Assembly: GCA_020632595.1 (NCBI GenBank)
Contig: JACKFF010000001.1
Coordinates: 682,001-746,000 of the forward strand
DNA length: 64,000 nt
Direction of reading: 5' to 3'
From: Nitrospiraceae bacterium
GTDB taxonomy: Bacteria; Nitrospirota; Nitrospiria; Nitrospirales; UBA8639
Below are positions 10,342 through 19,815 of this stretch, in pieces. The notes beneath the pieces are model-generated. The model did not search any database and was not told the origin of the DNA. It was given only the letters and a program-made list of their open reading frames with translations. Position 1 is the first letter of the stretch. Every line of letters begins with the position of its first letter. Both the position numbers and the translations under genes were made by a program.

Positions 10342-11247
10342 TCATGACCGCAAGGGAAGGGGCAACTCCTTCGGTGCTGGTTTCTCTTCCGGCTTTCTGA
10401 CGAGATCGGGCCGGGCCTTCAGTATCCATGAAACGGCCTGCTCGTTATAGCTTCTCAGCTGGCCGTAAACTATCCATCGCATGCTGTGAACCGTATCAAT
10501 ATAATCATTAAAACGATCCTGCGTGATTTCATTTGGGGCCACTTTCAGTAATGTTGGCAGCAGGCAGCTTTCACAACCGGAAGCTTGCTCCTGAAATGAC
10601 GGGTACACAAAGTGTTTCGCCAAATCAAGCCGGTGACACAAGATACGGGCCAGTTGGTTGTAATTTCGTTCTTTGTTTTCCTTTCCTGTAATCCCGAGGA
10701 TCTCTTCTCCATACAGGTAGATTTTTTCCCATGTGATAGCGTATGGCGCTTTTTCTAAGAGCCTGTCGAGTAAATGGCTAGTGCCCCCCAACAGTTGCTC
10801 ATCAAACGCCGACGTCACGACATGCTTAGCCATTTCCGGACGTTCGCATAAGATATCTGTCATCCAGACAAAACACCTTTCCTGGGTGCTTCGATCAAGA
10901 TAATCGATAATGGATTCGATCAGCTTAATCTCTTCTCTGGTAACGAGCGATCGATCCCGGAGAATGATGTCTTTGGCTCTGCGGACGCGACTCCTGACAA
11001 GTTCAATTTTTGACCCGCCATTCAGCATATACCCGTTATCGTAATCAGCCCGTTTTTCTTCGTGACTGAGCACGGCATAGGCTTCGTTGATTCTGATCAT
11101 CCTTTCCTTGGCGGCCTGTCGTTCTGATTGTGGGACGACGTCCTCATGATTTTCTTTGACAAACTTCCGCCATGCGCTCTGAACTTCCTTCAGGAGTGCA
11201 TCTTCAGGAATACCCAGAATTTGGTAATAGTTCAATCCGTCAATCAT
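10342..11247 (-). CDS. J-domain protein with a non-canonical HED motif
   Basis: The 301-residue product begins with a J domain (about 5-70): NYYQILGIPEDA, then a basic helix, then NEAYAVLS and RADYD. The catalytic HPD tripeptide that activates DnaK is replaced by His-Glu-Asp at 34-36, so normal Hsp70 stimulation is doubtful. The remaining ~230 residues are mostly helical and match no domain I recognise. They contain two similar segments (ERCFVWMTDILCERPEMAKH and a later LARILCHRLDLAKH), suggesting an internal repeat. The ribosome site is weak. It is a single gene with no related neighbours. Confidence 0.75.
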   Translation of the reverse strand: MIDGLNYYQILGIPEDALLKEVQSAWRKFVKENHEDVVPQSERQAAKERMIRINEAYAVLSHEEKRADYDNGYMLNGGSKIELVRSRVRRAKDIILRDRSLVTREEIKLIESIIDYLDRSTQERCFVWMTDILCERPEMAKHVVTSAFDEQLLGGTSHLLDRLLEKAPYAITWEKIYLYGEEILGITGKENKERNYNQLARILCHRLDLAKHFVYPSFQEQASGCESCLLPTLLKVAPNEITQDRFNDYIDTVHSMRWIVYGQLRSYNEQAVSWILKARPDLVRKPEEKPAPKELPLPLRS

Positions 11248-11594
11248 GTTGTTGTTCTAAGGGTTCATCCTCGATACGGACCATAGTCGCGTAAAAATAT
11301 ACGCGAAGGACAGGGTTCCACACCAGAGATTCTGTTGTCAGATATAGGAAATCAGCCAAAAATTTTCCAAATACTGCAGATGTCATGCTGTTGCGAGCCA
11401 GGAGAATTGGTTACCACTTACCTCCTACATCAACCATACATGTTATTTGGTATTCCTCAATCTCATGTCCCAAAGCCTTTAAAAAAATATTTATCCCCAG
11501 AATTCACATCGTAAATTCCCTTTTCGCAAAGGGCATTGTGAATTCACAGCAAAATTATCCACCACCGTTCACACCTTTTCCACAAATTGTGACA
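11248..11594. other. AT-rich intergenic stretch with DnaA-box-like words
   Basis: No supported gene is seen. Three near-matches to TTATCCACA cluster here: TTATCCCCA (11491-11499), TTATCCACC (11555-11563) and TTTTCCACA (11576-11584). GAATTCACA also occurs twice. The words lie just upstream of the cupin promoter. Confidence 0.35.
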
Positions 11595-11623
11595 TTGACA
11601 GAGATATTTCCCCTCTATATAAG
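11595..11623 (+). promoter_or_regulatory. Strong sigma-70-like promoter upstream of the cupin gene
   Basis: A perfect TTGACA (11595-11600) is followed after 17 bases by TATAAG (11618-11623). Transcription would start near 11630, giving the cupin gene a leader of roughly 230 bases that ends in a T-rich segment. Confidence 0.6.
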
Positions 11624-11858
11624 AGGTCGCATTCATAAAAATTTAACTCCCTTACATTCTCTTTACTCTACCCCCATGAATGCACTGCTGGTGATTTTCT
11701 CTGGCTTTCCTTCAGTTAGAGTGATTGGTGTATTTCCCTGCCAGTCTTGTTCATCTCAGTGTTTCGTCCTCAATAGAAGTCAAGGCCAATTTTCGACGCT
11801 CATCAGCTTATTCATTGGATTTTTTTTATAAGGTTTTTTATTTTTTAAGAGGCCTATC

Positions 11859-12206
11859 ATGGAAAGCCGTCCCATCATCGACCGCGCAATCGTTGCAAAA
11901 AATTGGCATGCTCGCGGATTTTCCTGTGGGGTGTGGATTGATCATGCCGGACGTGAATGGAGAGCCGCCACCCAGGATTTGGAAGAAATATTTATGGCAA
12001 TGTCAGGAGAATTGGAATTAGAAATAGCAGGAGAGCGGATTCAGACATCTGTGGGAAAAGAAGTTCTGATTCCCAGTCGTGCGCCTTACACTATTCGTAA
12101 TATTGGGGGCACAACCGCTCGTTGGCTCTATGGGCAAAAACGGTCGCCTTCCGCTCCACCCCAACCGGTCGAGTCAAATCGCGATCTCATCCATACCCCA
12201 CTATAG
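11859..12206 (+). CDS. Small single-domain cupin protein
   Basis: The 115-residue product is one cupin beta-barrel (about 25-92). The segment with EEIFMAMSGELELEIAGE and the later VLIPSRAPYTIRNIG correspond to the two cupin motifs. The first motif has few histidines, so metal binding and activity are uncertain. The ATG follows an AT-rich leader with GAGG-like purines upstream. Its only close neighbour is convergent. Such proteins are often small-molecule binders or regulators; no substrate can be named. Confidence 0.8.
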   Translation: MESRPIIDRAIVAKNWHARGFSCGVWIDHAGREWRAATQDLEEIFMAMSGELELEIAGERIQTSVGKEVLIPSRAPYTIRNIGGTTARWLYGQKRSPSAPPQPVESNRDLIHTPL

Positions 12207-12247
12207 AGTTTGACCGGATTTGGCCACTTTTACGAGTAGCCTCACCG

Positions 12248-13114
12248 TCACTTCGCATCTTTGGCACAACGGAATCCTGTGGTCAGGTCCTGAAAATCAA
12301 CTTCCCCTTTGGAGCGGGCGGTCACCCGCAAGTTTACCGGCTGGTCTTCCCACGATCCCCCGCGCAATACTTTATAATCGCCTTCCGCCGGCCCTTGAGG
12401 ATTCTTTTTCGGGCTTTCTTCATAATAAAAACGTTCGTACCAATCATTGACCCATTCAGCCGCGTTTCCGGCCATATGGTACAAGCCATAGGCACTTTTT
12501 CCACCCTGCTTCAACCCGTGACGAATACTCATGCCCCTGGTCCCACTGGTGACCGGGGAAAGCGTCAATTTATAGCTGACCCACCCAGTCGTCCCCTGAT
12601 TATAGTTGGCGATATCCACAAATGGCTGCATGTGCCCCCATGGATACCTTCGCCCATCTGTACCCCGAGCGGCTTTCTCCCATTCGGCCTCCGTGGGCAG
12701 GCGTTTTTCCACCCACTGACAATACCGATTGGCATCGTTCCAGGAAATACCCACAGCCGGTCGAATCCCTAATTCTCCAGAAGCAACACTGTCATCCCAC
12801 AGCGGTGGCGGTTCAATGCTGTAATCGGCATCTAATAATTTCTGATATTCCGCCATGGTCACTTCGTACCGATCAATAGAATAGGCATCCAGCCAAACGG
12901 TATGTTCCGGTCGTTCGTTTCGAGGGCCGTCATTATCTCCCATGAGAAATTCTCCTTCAGGAATCAGCACCATTGAACCCGGCGGTCCATCATCTTGCAC
13001 CGGAGCATCCAGCCAGGAATTTCCTGCATTGGATTCTTGAGCCAAAGTCGTCCCGCTCAAACCATTGAAAATGGAGAATACAGCCAGTATGACCATTAAC
13101 CATATGTGCGTCAT
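12248..13114 (-). CDS. Secreted FGE-sulfatase (SUMF1) domain protein
   Basis: From the chosen ATG at 13114 (GAGG just upstream) the 288-residue product begins with a signal peptide ending near LAQ. An FGE-like domain follows: MVLIPEGEFLMGDND, RPEHTVWLDAYSIDRYEVT, VEKRLPTEAEWEKAARG, AGNAAEWVNDWY and VLRGGSW. Eukaryotic-type FGE oxidises a sulfatase cysteine to formylglycine, but bacterial exported members are often non-catalytic or modify other substrates. No sulfatase gene is nearby. The start at 13216 would add 34 residues that do not look like protein before the signal peptide. Confidence 0.88.
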   Translation of the reverse strand: MTHIWLMVILAVFSIFNGLSGTTLAQESNAGNSWLDAPVQDDGPPGSMVLIPEGEFLMGDNDGPRNERPEHTVWLDAYSIDRYEVTMAEYQKLLDADYSIEPPPLWDDSVASGELGIRPAVGISWNDANRYCQWVEKRLPTEAEWEKAARGTDGRRYPWGHMQPFVDIANYNQGTTGWVSYKLTLSPVTSGTRGMSIRHGLKQGGKSAYGLYHMAGNAAEWVNDWYERFYYEESPKKNPQGPAEGDYKVLRGGSWEDQPVNLRVTARSKGEVDFQDLTTGFRCAKDAK

Positions 13115-13483
13115 AACACCTCGCCAGAAATTTGAATAATTAAATGCTTGTCTGCCATACGCGTCACATTCCACCGCCAAATACCCACTGGAATCGGAAT
13201 TAATCATCAAACACACTTAGGTATCGGCAATATCTCCGCCCGTCAAATACCATTTGACCGGATTCAATGACGACTCTTGGATGATGCGCATTTACAACAA
13301 TTATATGACAACCAAAAGAAATGCCTCCCTCAAACAGTAGAGTAAGATTCGACAGGCCGCAAAAAAGTACGCTTGTTATGTTTACCATATCGAACTTAAC
13401 CGAACGAGTGAAGAGGCCTTAGTCGATTTCCTTTAAAGACCTACTACCTTCTCTGTAATCAATCACAAGTAATGATTAAAAAT
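13115..13483. other. Intergenic stretch upstream of the FGE gene
   Basis: No gene is seen. It presumably carries the FGE gene promoter on the minus strand, but no strong -35/-10 pair stands out. Confidence 0.4.
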
Positions 13484-13520
13484 TAAAAAAAAAGCCGTTG
13501 AAGAAACCTTCAACGGCTTA
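13484..13520 (-). terminator. Rho-independent terminator after tRNA-Glu
   Basis: On the minus strand GCCGTTGAAG pairs with CTTCAACGGC around a short loop, followed by a run of nine T. It lies 6 bases past the tRNA 3' end and closes the rnpB/tRNA-Glu unit. Confidence 0.9.
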
Positions 13521-13525
13521 AGCTA

Positions 13526-13603
13526 TGGCGTCCCCAACGGGATTCGAACCCGTGTTGCCGGCTTGAAAGGCCGGCGTCCTAGGCCAGGCTAGACGATGGG
13601 GAC
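13526..13603 (-). tRNA. tRNA-Glu (TTC)
   Basis: The minus strand reads GTCCCCA...TGGGGAC as the acceptor stem. A typical D arm (CGTCTAGCCTGG), an anticodon stem CCGGC/GCCGG around loop CTTTCAA (anticodon TTC) and a T arm with GGTTCGAATCC follow. The 3' CCA is encoded. All four arms pair well. Confidence 0.95.
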
Positions 13604-13861
13604 GCAGTAAATCAGGATGTGTATTAGGCCTTTGTATGATAAACACGGAAGCGATGGACCCGGCATTCTATCAATGGAGAAAACACGAGTCAAACCATGA
13701 AGTTATTCTCAACTCTCTGAATACTATCCGCTCACAACGCAGGACGTGGCTCCGACTGTAGCTTTGCCTCCCATTTGTGGGATCTCCCGGAGAACGCCTC
13801 GACACCCCGTGAGGAGACCCCCCATAATTGCGGGCATACACAAATCAGTAAAGATGGTGAA

Positions 13862-14287
13862 GGAGTGGGCCTGTAAGCCGGATTCTGTACTAGATGAAAC
13901 AAATTTCATCCAGTGGTGACCATTTCTCTGGAACCTAGATTACCCTAGGCTTCAAGCAACCTACCCGAGAACCTCGACCGGGCCGGTCTCTCTCCCAGTT
14001 CGGGAAGAAATCGCTTCCTTCGACAAACCGGGGATCGTTCCCCTATTTGGTTTTGCTCCAGGTGACGCTTACCCTGCCACCTGTGTCACCACAGGCGCGG
14101 TGGGCTCTTACCCCACCATTTCACCCTTACCTGGCAAAAACAAAGGAATTTGCCATTGGCGGTATATTTTCTGTGGCGCTGGTGTCGGATTGCTCCGCCT
14201 GGGCGTTACCCAGCACCTTACCCTTTGGAGTCCGGACTTTCCTCTCACGAAAATTTCCGTGAGCGGCCACCCGGCCCACTCGCACCA
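13862..14287 (-). ncRNA. rnpB: RNase P RNA, bacterial type A
   Basis: The minus strand carries the catalytic RNA that trims the 5' leader of pre-tRNAs. The P1 helix is visible as GAGTGGGCC near 14280 pairing with GGCCCACTC near 13864. Internal landmarks include the GAGGAAAGTCCGGACTCC-type core near 14230-14250, a GGTAAGGGTGAAA-type segment near 14130, and the 3' AGAATCCGGCTTACAGG end. The length of about 425 fits type A. It lies between the zinc-ribbon gene and tRNA-Glu on the same strand. The exact ends are approximate to a few bases. Confidence 0.95.
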
Positions 14288-14349
14288 TCAGTAACTATCG
14301 TAGGTTGAGATAATAATGAAAGCAAGAGGCCCGTCACATCGAGAAAAAG

Positions 14350-15078
14350 CTATTCGGTCGTTTCCTCTTCAAGATGCTGAGCCATATAAAGAATGCGGTG
14401 GCAATAGGAACAATCCAATAGTTCGTCACCGCGTTTCACCTCCGCAACCACTTGAGGAGGAAGCTGAAGCTGACATCCCCCACAGGCCCCGTCACGAAGC
14501 TGGGCGACGGCATATCCTTTTCTCAAGGTCTTTAAGCGGTTGTATCGAACCAGGAGTGGCTTATCCACCAGGAGAGAAAGTGTTGTTTGCTGACGGTCCA
14601 AATCGGCTAATTCATTCGCTAAAGTGGCAAAATGATTCTCCAATCTCGCCTTTTCGCTATCAAAAACTTTTTGGGCTTCCGTGGATTGCTCTTCAAGCTC
14701 CTTAAGGGCCTGCTCGTTCTGTTCCACCCGCTCCATGATTTCCAGCACATTCTCCTCGATAGAATCTTTTTTCTTTCGAGCTAACTCTATTTCAAACAGA
14801 TGCGCCTGGTATTCTTTGTTCGTTTTTAATTCAGAAAGCCGATTTCTGATTTTCTGGAGTTGTTCTTCTTGAGTAGCGAGTTCCCGTTCGGAGCTTCGCC
14901 GTTGCTTCACGAGGGATTCACCGGTATTTTTAAGGACTTGCAGCTTGGCCAGAATATCTTGAAGCGGGGTTTCAGCAGACTTGAGAAGCTCTGGAGCTTT
15001 TCGCAACTGGTCTTGAATCTGAAAAATTCGAAGATCAAATTTTTGAAGATTAATCAGGTATTGCAACTGCAAATTCAC
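14350..15078 (-). CDS. Coiled-coil C4-type zinc-ribbon protein (COG1579 family)
   Basis: The 242-residue product is a long coiled coil (about 10-180, rich in E, Q, L, K) followed by a zinc ribbon. Its metal-binding pairs are CGGC (about residue 199) and CSYC (about 223). The GTG start at 15078 has a GAGG ribosome site. The family is widespread and often lies beside rnpB, as it does here. A role in nucleic-acid binding is proposed for the family but the function is not settled. Confidence 0.85.
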   Translation of the reverse strand: MNLQLQYLINLQKFDLRIFQIQDQLRKAPELLKSAETPLQDILAKLQVLKNTGESLVKQRRSSERELATQEEQLQKIRNRLSELKTNKEYQAHLFEIELARKKKDSIEENVLEIMERVEQNEQALKELEEQSTEAQKVFDSEKARLENHFATLANELADLDRQQTTLSLLVDKPLLVRYNRLKTLRKGYAVAQLRDGACGGCQLQLPPQVVAEVKRGDELLDCSYCHRILYMAQHLEEETTE

Positions 15079-15139
15079 AAAATCCTCAATATCCTATGAC
15101 ATGTTTGCTCACCGGTTACTCAAGTCCGGCCCTGTCTCA

Positions 15140-15216
15140 TGGTGGGCCCACCAGGACTTGAACCTGGGACCAACTGATTATGAGTCAGTCGCTCTAACCA
15201 ACTGAGCTATGGGCCC
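15140..15216 (-). tRNA. tRNA with CAT anticodon, probably tRNA-Ile2
   Basis: The minus strand folds as a complete tRNA: acceptor GGGCCCA/TGGGCCC, D arm GCTCAGTTGGTTAGAGC, anticodon stem ACTGA/TCAGT with loop CTCATAA, T arm with GGTTCAAGTCC, and encoded CCA. CAT could be Met or Ile. The acceptor C4-G69 and C5-G68 pairs and discriminator A are the determinants used by E. coli TilS, and the body resembles known tRNA-Ile2. Isoleucine (after lysidine modification) is therefore more likely than elongator Met. Confidence 0.85.
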
Positions 15217-15263
15217 GAGATCATAAAGGCGCACACACCCTTTTACCATAAACGGCGCTCAGG

Positions 15264-15306
15264 AAAAACTCCCCCCCCTGCGAATTTTATTCCTTCGAAG
15301 GGGGGA
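15264..15306 (-). terminator. Terminator after dnaG
   Basis: On the minus strand CCCCCC pairs with GGGGGG across a ~17-base AT-rich loop, followed by a short T run (GAGTTTTTCC). It lies 4 bases past the dnaG stop and separates it from the tRNA. Confidence 0.65.
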
Positions 15307-15309
15307 AAC

Positions 15310-17136
15310 TCAGGTGGAAGCCGTTAATAAGGCCTTTTTCTGACGAAGCACATTGGACTCCGCGACCAAAGCATCGACCAGGTCCTGGCGCCCTTCCCGT
15401 TGTGCAACCTTAAGTTGCCTAATCACCTCGTCCATGAGGCGTTGGATCTGGTTTTTCTTTAAAACACGGAGACATCCGGCGACATGAATAGATATTTCGT
15501 CACAATTGTATTCCCCCACGCTCAACCGGGAAATAACCGGTTCATAAGCCGGATCCTGACTGAATTCCGCATGCAGGGCATCGAGGTTCACATGCCCATC
15601 TGCATCCGTATGCTGAAAAGCCTTGCCAAGAATATGGCGATACAGTGGGACAGTAAAGGTACCTTCATCGAGTTGACGAATCTGATTCGGTTCCAGGCGA
15701 CCTTGGAGTAATAACACAATAAGATCCCGTTCCTCTGGCTTGCCTTGAGGAATAACCAGGTTCGTGGCACCTTGCTCCTTACCCTTTCCCGACGGAGTGA
15801 CATGCATCGGCCGGGAAATAGTCGGGAGACGTTTACGGAGTAATTCCGGTCGAATACCCAATCGTTCTGAGACCACTTTCAGATATTCTTCTTTTTCTAT
15901 GGGATTTTTAGTCTTATGAAGAATCGCAAGAATGTCATCCGCCCGCTTGACTCGATCTTGAATAGAATCATTTTTGGCCTTATTCAACACAGACATGATG
16001 GCAAAATCCAGTAGCGTGGCGGCTTTCCCCTCCAACTCACGAAACGCCGGCACCCCGTTTTTCCGAATAAATGTGTCAGGATCTTCACCGGCCGGGAGCA
16101 GCAGCACTCGGACTTCAATGCCGGAATTCATAAATAAATCAAGCGTCCGTAAGGCCGCGCTGATCCCTGCGGCATCTCCATCAAAGACGAGCATCACCGA
16201 CGGGGCCAATCGGCGGAGAATCTGGACATGATCGGAGGTTAAGGCCGTTCCCAATGGTGCCACGGCATTTTCAATTCCATTTTGATGGAGAGCAATGACA
16301 TCAAAATACCCTTCTACCAAATAAAACTTCCCGGAAGAGGTGGCTGACTGCCTGGCCTTGTCCATTCCATAGAGAGACCTTCCCTTAAAGAACAAGTCGG
16401 TTTCCGGTGAATTGAGATACTTGGGAGAGGCCCCATCTTTCAGGATCCGACCCCCAAACCCCACCACCTGACCACGTGGGTCGGTAATAGGAAACATCAC
16501 CCGGTCGCGAAAGCGATCATACGTGGATATTCTGGCGCCATCCTCAGACTCTTTCCGCACGACCAATCCAGCCTGTATAAGTTCTTCCGGCTTGACGGAT
16601 TGCTGTTCCAGCCATTTGGAAAGGCCATTCCATCCATCCGGAACGAATCCCAACTGGAATGTGTTCCAGGACTTTCTGGTAATTCCCCGCTGATCCAAAT
16701 AATCCCGGGCAACTTGAGCTTCAGGAATTTCCAGAAGATTGCGGTGATACCAGGATGCGGCCAATTGATACAAATGAAAATACCGTTCACGAGATAATCC
16801 TGATGAAGTCTTCCCCGTTGCTTCCCGACGTTCAGGCAGGGGCACCCCTGTCCGTTGGCTTAACTCACGCAGAGCCTCCATGAAATCCATACCTTCTTGT
16901 TTCATCAAAAAGGTAAAGGCATCTCCTCCGACACTGCAGCCGAAACAGTAAAACATTTGTCGAACGGGGTTGACCGAAAATGAGGGAGTTTTTTCTGAAT
17001 GGAAGGGACACAGCCCTTTAAAGTTTTGACCCGCTTTGGAAAGACTCACGTATGTGGAAATGAGATCAATAATATCAATGCGATCTCGAATTTGTTGAAG
17101 AATCTCGGGAGGAACCCCTCGTTTTTCGCCTGTCAT
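15310..17136 (-). CDS. dnaG: DNA primase DnaG
   Basis: DnaG makes RNA primers for replication. The ~608-residue product has the N-terminal zinc-binding motif (CPFHSEKTPSF followed by YCFGCSVGGD) and a catalytic core with an RYF/H-type entry. A Toprim domain follows, with the glutamate in LVEGYFDV and the aspartates in MLVFDGDAAG. A C-terminal helicase-binding region ends the protein. The ATG at 17136 (MTGEKRG) was chosen; an upstream TTG at 17199 would add 21 unconserved residues. rpoD, which often follows dnaG, is not next to it: tRNA-Ile2 comes after the terminator. Confidence 0.95.
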   Translation of the reverse strand: MTGEKRGVPPEILQQIRDRIDIIDLISTYVSLSKAGQNFKGLCPFHSEKTPSFSVNPVRQMFYCFGCSVGGDAFTFLMKQEGMDFMEALRELSQRTGVPLPERREATGKTSSGLSRERYFHLYQLAASWYHRNLLEIPEAQVARDYLDQRGITRKSWNTFQLGFVPDGWNGLSKWLEQQSVKPEELIQAGLVVRKESEDGARISTYDRFRDRVMFPITDPRGQVVGFGGRILKDGASPKYLNSPETDLFFKGRSLYGMDKARQSATSSGKFYLVEGYFDVIALHQNGIENAVAPLGTALTSDHVQILRRLAPSVMLVFDGDAAGISAALRTLDLFMNSGIEVRVLLLPAGEDPDTFIRKNGVPAFRELEGKAATLLDFAIMSVLNKAKNDSIQDRVKRADDILAILHKTKNPIEKEEYLKVVSERLGIRPELLRKRLPTISRPMHVTPSGKGKEQGATNLVIPQGKPEERDLIVLLLQGRLEPNQIRQLDEGTFTVPLYRHILGKAFQHTDADGHVNLDALHAEFSQDPAYEPVISRLSVGEYNCDEISIHVAGCLRVLKKNQIQRLMDEVIRQLKVAQREGRQDLVDALVAESNVLRQKKALLTAST

Positions 17137-17235
17137 CTCACTTCTCACCACGGACTGCGTTAGGGACACATCACGAATGCCGTTCCCTTCGGATACCAAA
17201 TACTCTCGGGACTCTTTATCCCCGGCAAACCGGCT

Positions 17236-17580
17236 TTACCCTGGAGGCCACGCAAATGTTCGTCCGCCCATAACGTGAAAATGCAAATGAAAGACACTCT
17301 GCCCGGCTCCCGGTCCGGTATTCGCCACGACCCGATATCCGCCATCGGCAATTTCCCGCTGCCGGGCCATCTTGGCACAGACGACCATCAGGTGACCCAA
17401 CAAGGCGGCATCTGTCTCTTTCGTGTCATCCAAAGACACCACGTGCCGCTTGGGAATTACCAACATATGCACCTTCGCCTGGGGATTGATATCATTAAAC
17501 ACGAACGCGTGTTCATCCTCATACAATGTGTCCGCGGGAATAGCTCCCTTGACGATTTGACAAAAAAGACAATCACCCAT
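17236..17580 (-). CDS. HIT-family nucleotide-binding protein
   Basis: The 114-residue histidine-triad protein begins MGDCLFCQIVKG and ends with the HLHFHVMGG triad, whose central His is the nucleophile in AMP-lysine or AMP-NH2-type hydrolases (HINT branch). The ATG at 17580 overlaps the hisIE stop by 8 bases, so translation is probably coupled. Its place at the end of the his cluster is common in related genomes, but it has no known step in histidine synthesis. Confidence 0.92.
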   Translation of the reverse strand: MGDCLFCQIVKGAIPADTLYEDEHAFVFNDINPQAKVHMLVIPKRHVVSLDDTKETDAALLGHLMVVCAKMARQREIADGGYRVVANTGPGAGQSVFHLHFHVMGGRTFAWPPG

Positions 17581-18268
17581 GAGTCGAGCCTCCTTCGGCC
17601 TGTCGAATTCCTGATTTGCCAAATCGCTTGCCAAGCTCTTGATAGACGTCTTCAGGAGGAATGGAAAAATGCCCGAGCATGATGAGGGTATGAAACCACA
17701 AATCTGCCATTTCATAAATAATTTCTTCCCGATCGCCATTTTTCCCAGCGAGAAGGACTTCGCCGGCCTCTTCCGCCACCTTTTTCAACATACGATCGAG
17801 GCCTCCCTCCATTAATTTGGACACATAGGAATCAGGGCTCGGGTGGGCCTTCCGATCGCCAACCATTTCATATAGGCGCCGGGAAATACCTCCCCAGGCC
17901 GTACCGGAGAAGAGAGCGGCTGGCTCTTCAGAAGTCGAAGAAGGTAGAGGAGAAAAAAAACATGAGCGGGTTCCGGTATGACACGTCGGCCCAATGGGCT
18001 GGGCTTTCACCAAAATCGTATCCCGATCACAATCCACAAACATTTCCTTCACAAGCAATTCATGCCCGGACGTCTCGCCTTTTTTCCATAACCGTTTTCG
18101 AGATCGACTCCAGAAATGAACCCGTTGGGAATCGCACGTCATCTCCCATGCCTGTTGGTTCATGAACCCCACCATCAAGACGGTCCCGTCCAACCAATCC
18201 TGCACAACACAGGGGAGCAATCCTTGTTCATCAAACTGCAATGTGGTTATCGAAGAGACTTCGCTCAT
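17573..18268 (-). CDS. hisIE: Bifunctional phosphoribosyl-AMP cyclohydrolase/ATP pyrophosphatase
   Basis: The fused enzyme carries out steps 2 and 3 of histidine biosynthesis. The N-terminal HisI domain (about 1-115) has WSRSRKRLWKKGETSGH, a DCDRDTILV loop and the zinc-site CHTG...SCF. The C-terminal HisE domain (about 125-220) has the EEAGEVLLAG and YEMADLWFH helices of the all-alpha pyrophosphatase. At 231 residues it is the usual fused length. It starts 6 bases after hisF. Confidence 0.95.
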   Translation of the reverse strand: MSEVSSITTLQFDEQGLLPCVVQDWLDGTVLMVGFMNQQAWEMTCDSQRVHFWSRSRKRLWKKGETSGHELLVKEMFVDCDRDTILVKAQPIGPTCHTGTRSCFFSPLPSSTSEEPAALFSGTAWGGISRRLYEMVGDRKAHPSPDSYVSKLMEGGLDRMLKKVAEEAGEVLLAGKNGDREEIIYEMADLWFHTLIMLGHFSIPPEDVYQELGKRFGKSGIRQAEGGSTHG

Positions 18269-18274
18269 TGGCCG

Positions 18275-19072
18275 TTATGCAATTGAGACTGGGACGGTTC
18301 CAGGGCGCACAGGGATACCTTGTTGAGCCAAATACGATTTGGCCTGTCCGATGGAATACGTTTGATAATGGAAAATAGATGCCGCCAGCACCGCATCTGC
18401 CTTTCCTACATGGAACGCCTCATACAGATGCTGAAGCGTGCCCGCGCCTCCGGAGGCAATGACGGGAATAGAGACGGACCCGGAAATGGCCGCCGTTAAG
18501 GCCAAATCATAGCCGTCCTGCTTTCCGTCCTGATCCATACTGGTCAAAAGAATCTCTCCGGCACCATAGTCCTTCATCCGTTTCGCCCACTCCACGGCAT
18601 CAAGCCCGGTCAGGTTCCGCCCTCCATGGGTAAAGACTTCCCATCCGGCTTCACCCCCTTCACATGTGGGCACCCGTTTCGCATCAATAGCCACGACGAT
18701 ACATTGCGAGCCGAAACGATTGGCTGCGGCTTTTACGAAGTCCGGATGTTCCACAGCAGCGGTATTAATGCTGACCTTGTCCGCTCCAGCCTCTAATAAC
18801 CGCCGGATATCCTCAATGGTCCGGATCCCTCCACCAACCGTGAGCGGCATAAACACCTGCTCCGCCGTCCGAATCACCACATCTAAAATCGTATCCCGTT
18901 TTTCATGTGAAGCGGTAATATCCAAAAAACACAGCTCGTCCGCACCTTCACGATCATACACCTGCGCAATGTGAACCGGATCTCCCGCATCGCGCAAATT
19001 CACAAATGAAACCCCTTTCACTACTCGCCCGTCTTTAACATCCAGGCAAGGGATGATTCTCTTCGTCAGCAT
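18275..19072 (-). CDS. hisF: Imidazole glycerol phosphate synthase cyclase subunit
   Basis: HisF takes ammonia from HisH and converts PRFAR to IGP and AICAR. The 265-residue TIM barrel has the catalytic aspartates in [12 protein letters not shown] and VVAIDAKR. Phosphate-binding GG loops (GGGIRT and IASGGAGT) are visible. It overlaps hisA by 7 bases. Confidence 0.97.
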   Translation of the reverse strand: MLTKRIIPCLDVKDGRVVKGVSFVNLRDAGDPVHIAQVYDREGADELCFLDITASHEKRDTILDVVIRTAEQVFMPLTVGGGIRTIEDIRRLLEAGADKVSINTAAVEHPDFVKAAANRFGSQCIVVAIDAKRVPTCEGGEAGWEVFTHGGRNLTGLDAVEWAKRMKDYGAGEILLTSMDQDGKQDGYDLALTAAISGSVSIPVIASGGAGTLQHLYEAFHVGKADAVLAASIFHYQTYSIGQAKSYLAQQGIPVRPGTVPVSIA

Positions 19073-19812
19073 GATGTTTGAGAGGCTTCTGCCAAGGCCA
19101 CCATTTCAAGAGCCGCTTTCAAGTCCAAGGTGCCTTCATACAAGGCCTTTCCTATAATAATTCCGGAAATCCTGCTTCCGATGGCCTGAATAGTCTGCAC
19201 ATCCTTCAGGACCGTCACCCCACCAGAAGCAATAACGGGAAACGGCGAGATGTCCACAGCTTCTCGTAGAGATGAAATATTTGGTCCTGCCAACATGCCG
19301 TCCCGGGAAATGTCGGTAAAGACCATGCCGCCCAAGGGTAAGTCTTTTACTGATTCAAAGACCTGCCGTGGCGTCAGACTGGACACGGTCTTCCATCCAT
19401 GCACCGCGACTAACCCCTGCTTGACATCAATTCCGATTAAAATTTTATTCGGAAACTCTGTCGCGGCAGCCGCCAAAAAATGAGCATCCTGTAGGGCCGC
19501 TGTCCCAATCACTACCCGGTCCACTCCACAGGACAAGTAGGCGCGAATGGTTGACGTGTTTCGTATGCCCCCACCCACCTGCACGGGAATGGCTAACCGT
19601 TTGGTAATGGCTTCAATGTGTGATAGATGCTGAGGTGTTCCGGTCACGGCCCCGTCTAAATCCACCACATGAAGGTAGCGGGCCCCAAGACTTTGCCAGT
19701 GTTCCGCCATCGCCGCAGGGTCATCGGAATACCTGGTGACCTGATCCATCTCGCCCTGTCGCAAGCGGACACATTTCCCGTCCTTCAAATCAATTGCAGG
19801 AATCAGTAGCAT
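19066..19812 (-). CDS. hisA: Phosphoribosylformimino-AICAR ribotide isomerase
   Basis: HisA catalyses the Amadori rearrangement of ProFAR to PRFAR. The 248-residue TIM barrel has the catalytic aspartate in [13 protein letters not shown] and a second in IGIDVKQG. It also shows VGGGIRN and VIASGGVT phosphate loops. It starts 3 bases after a lipoprotein gene inserted in the cluster and overlaps hisF. Confidence 0.97.
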   Translation of the reverse strand: MLLIPAIDLKDGKCVRLRQGEMDQVTRYSDDPAAMAEHWQSLGARYLHVVDLDGAVTGTPQHLSHIEAITKRLAIPVQVGGGIRNTSTIRAYLSCGVDRVVIGTAALQDAHFLAAAATEFPNKILIGIDVKQGLVAVHGWKTVSSLTPRQVFESVKDLPLGGMVFTDISRDGMLAGPNISSLREAVDISPFPVIASGGVTVLKDVQTIQAIGSRISGIIIGKALYEGTLDLKAALEMVALAEASQTSC

Positions 19813-19815
19813 CGG

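Noticed and set aside
11385..11831. 148-codon plus-strand frame upstream of the cupin gene
   Set aside because: It spans the cupin promoter and leader, has biased composition and no ribosome site, and resembles no protein family.
13724..13909. 61-codon minus-strand frame overlapping the rnpB 3' end
   Set aside because: It starts inside the RNase P RNA and lacks a ribosome site; a shorter inner ATG also has none.
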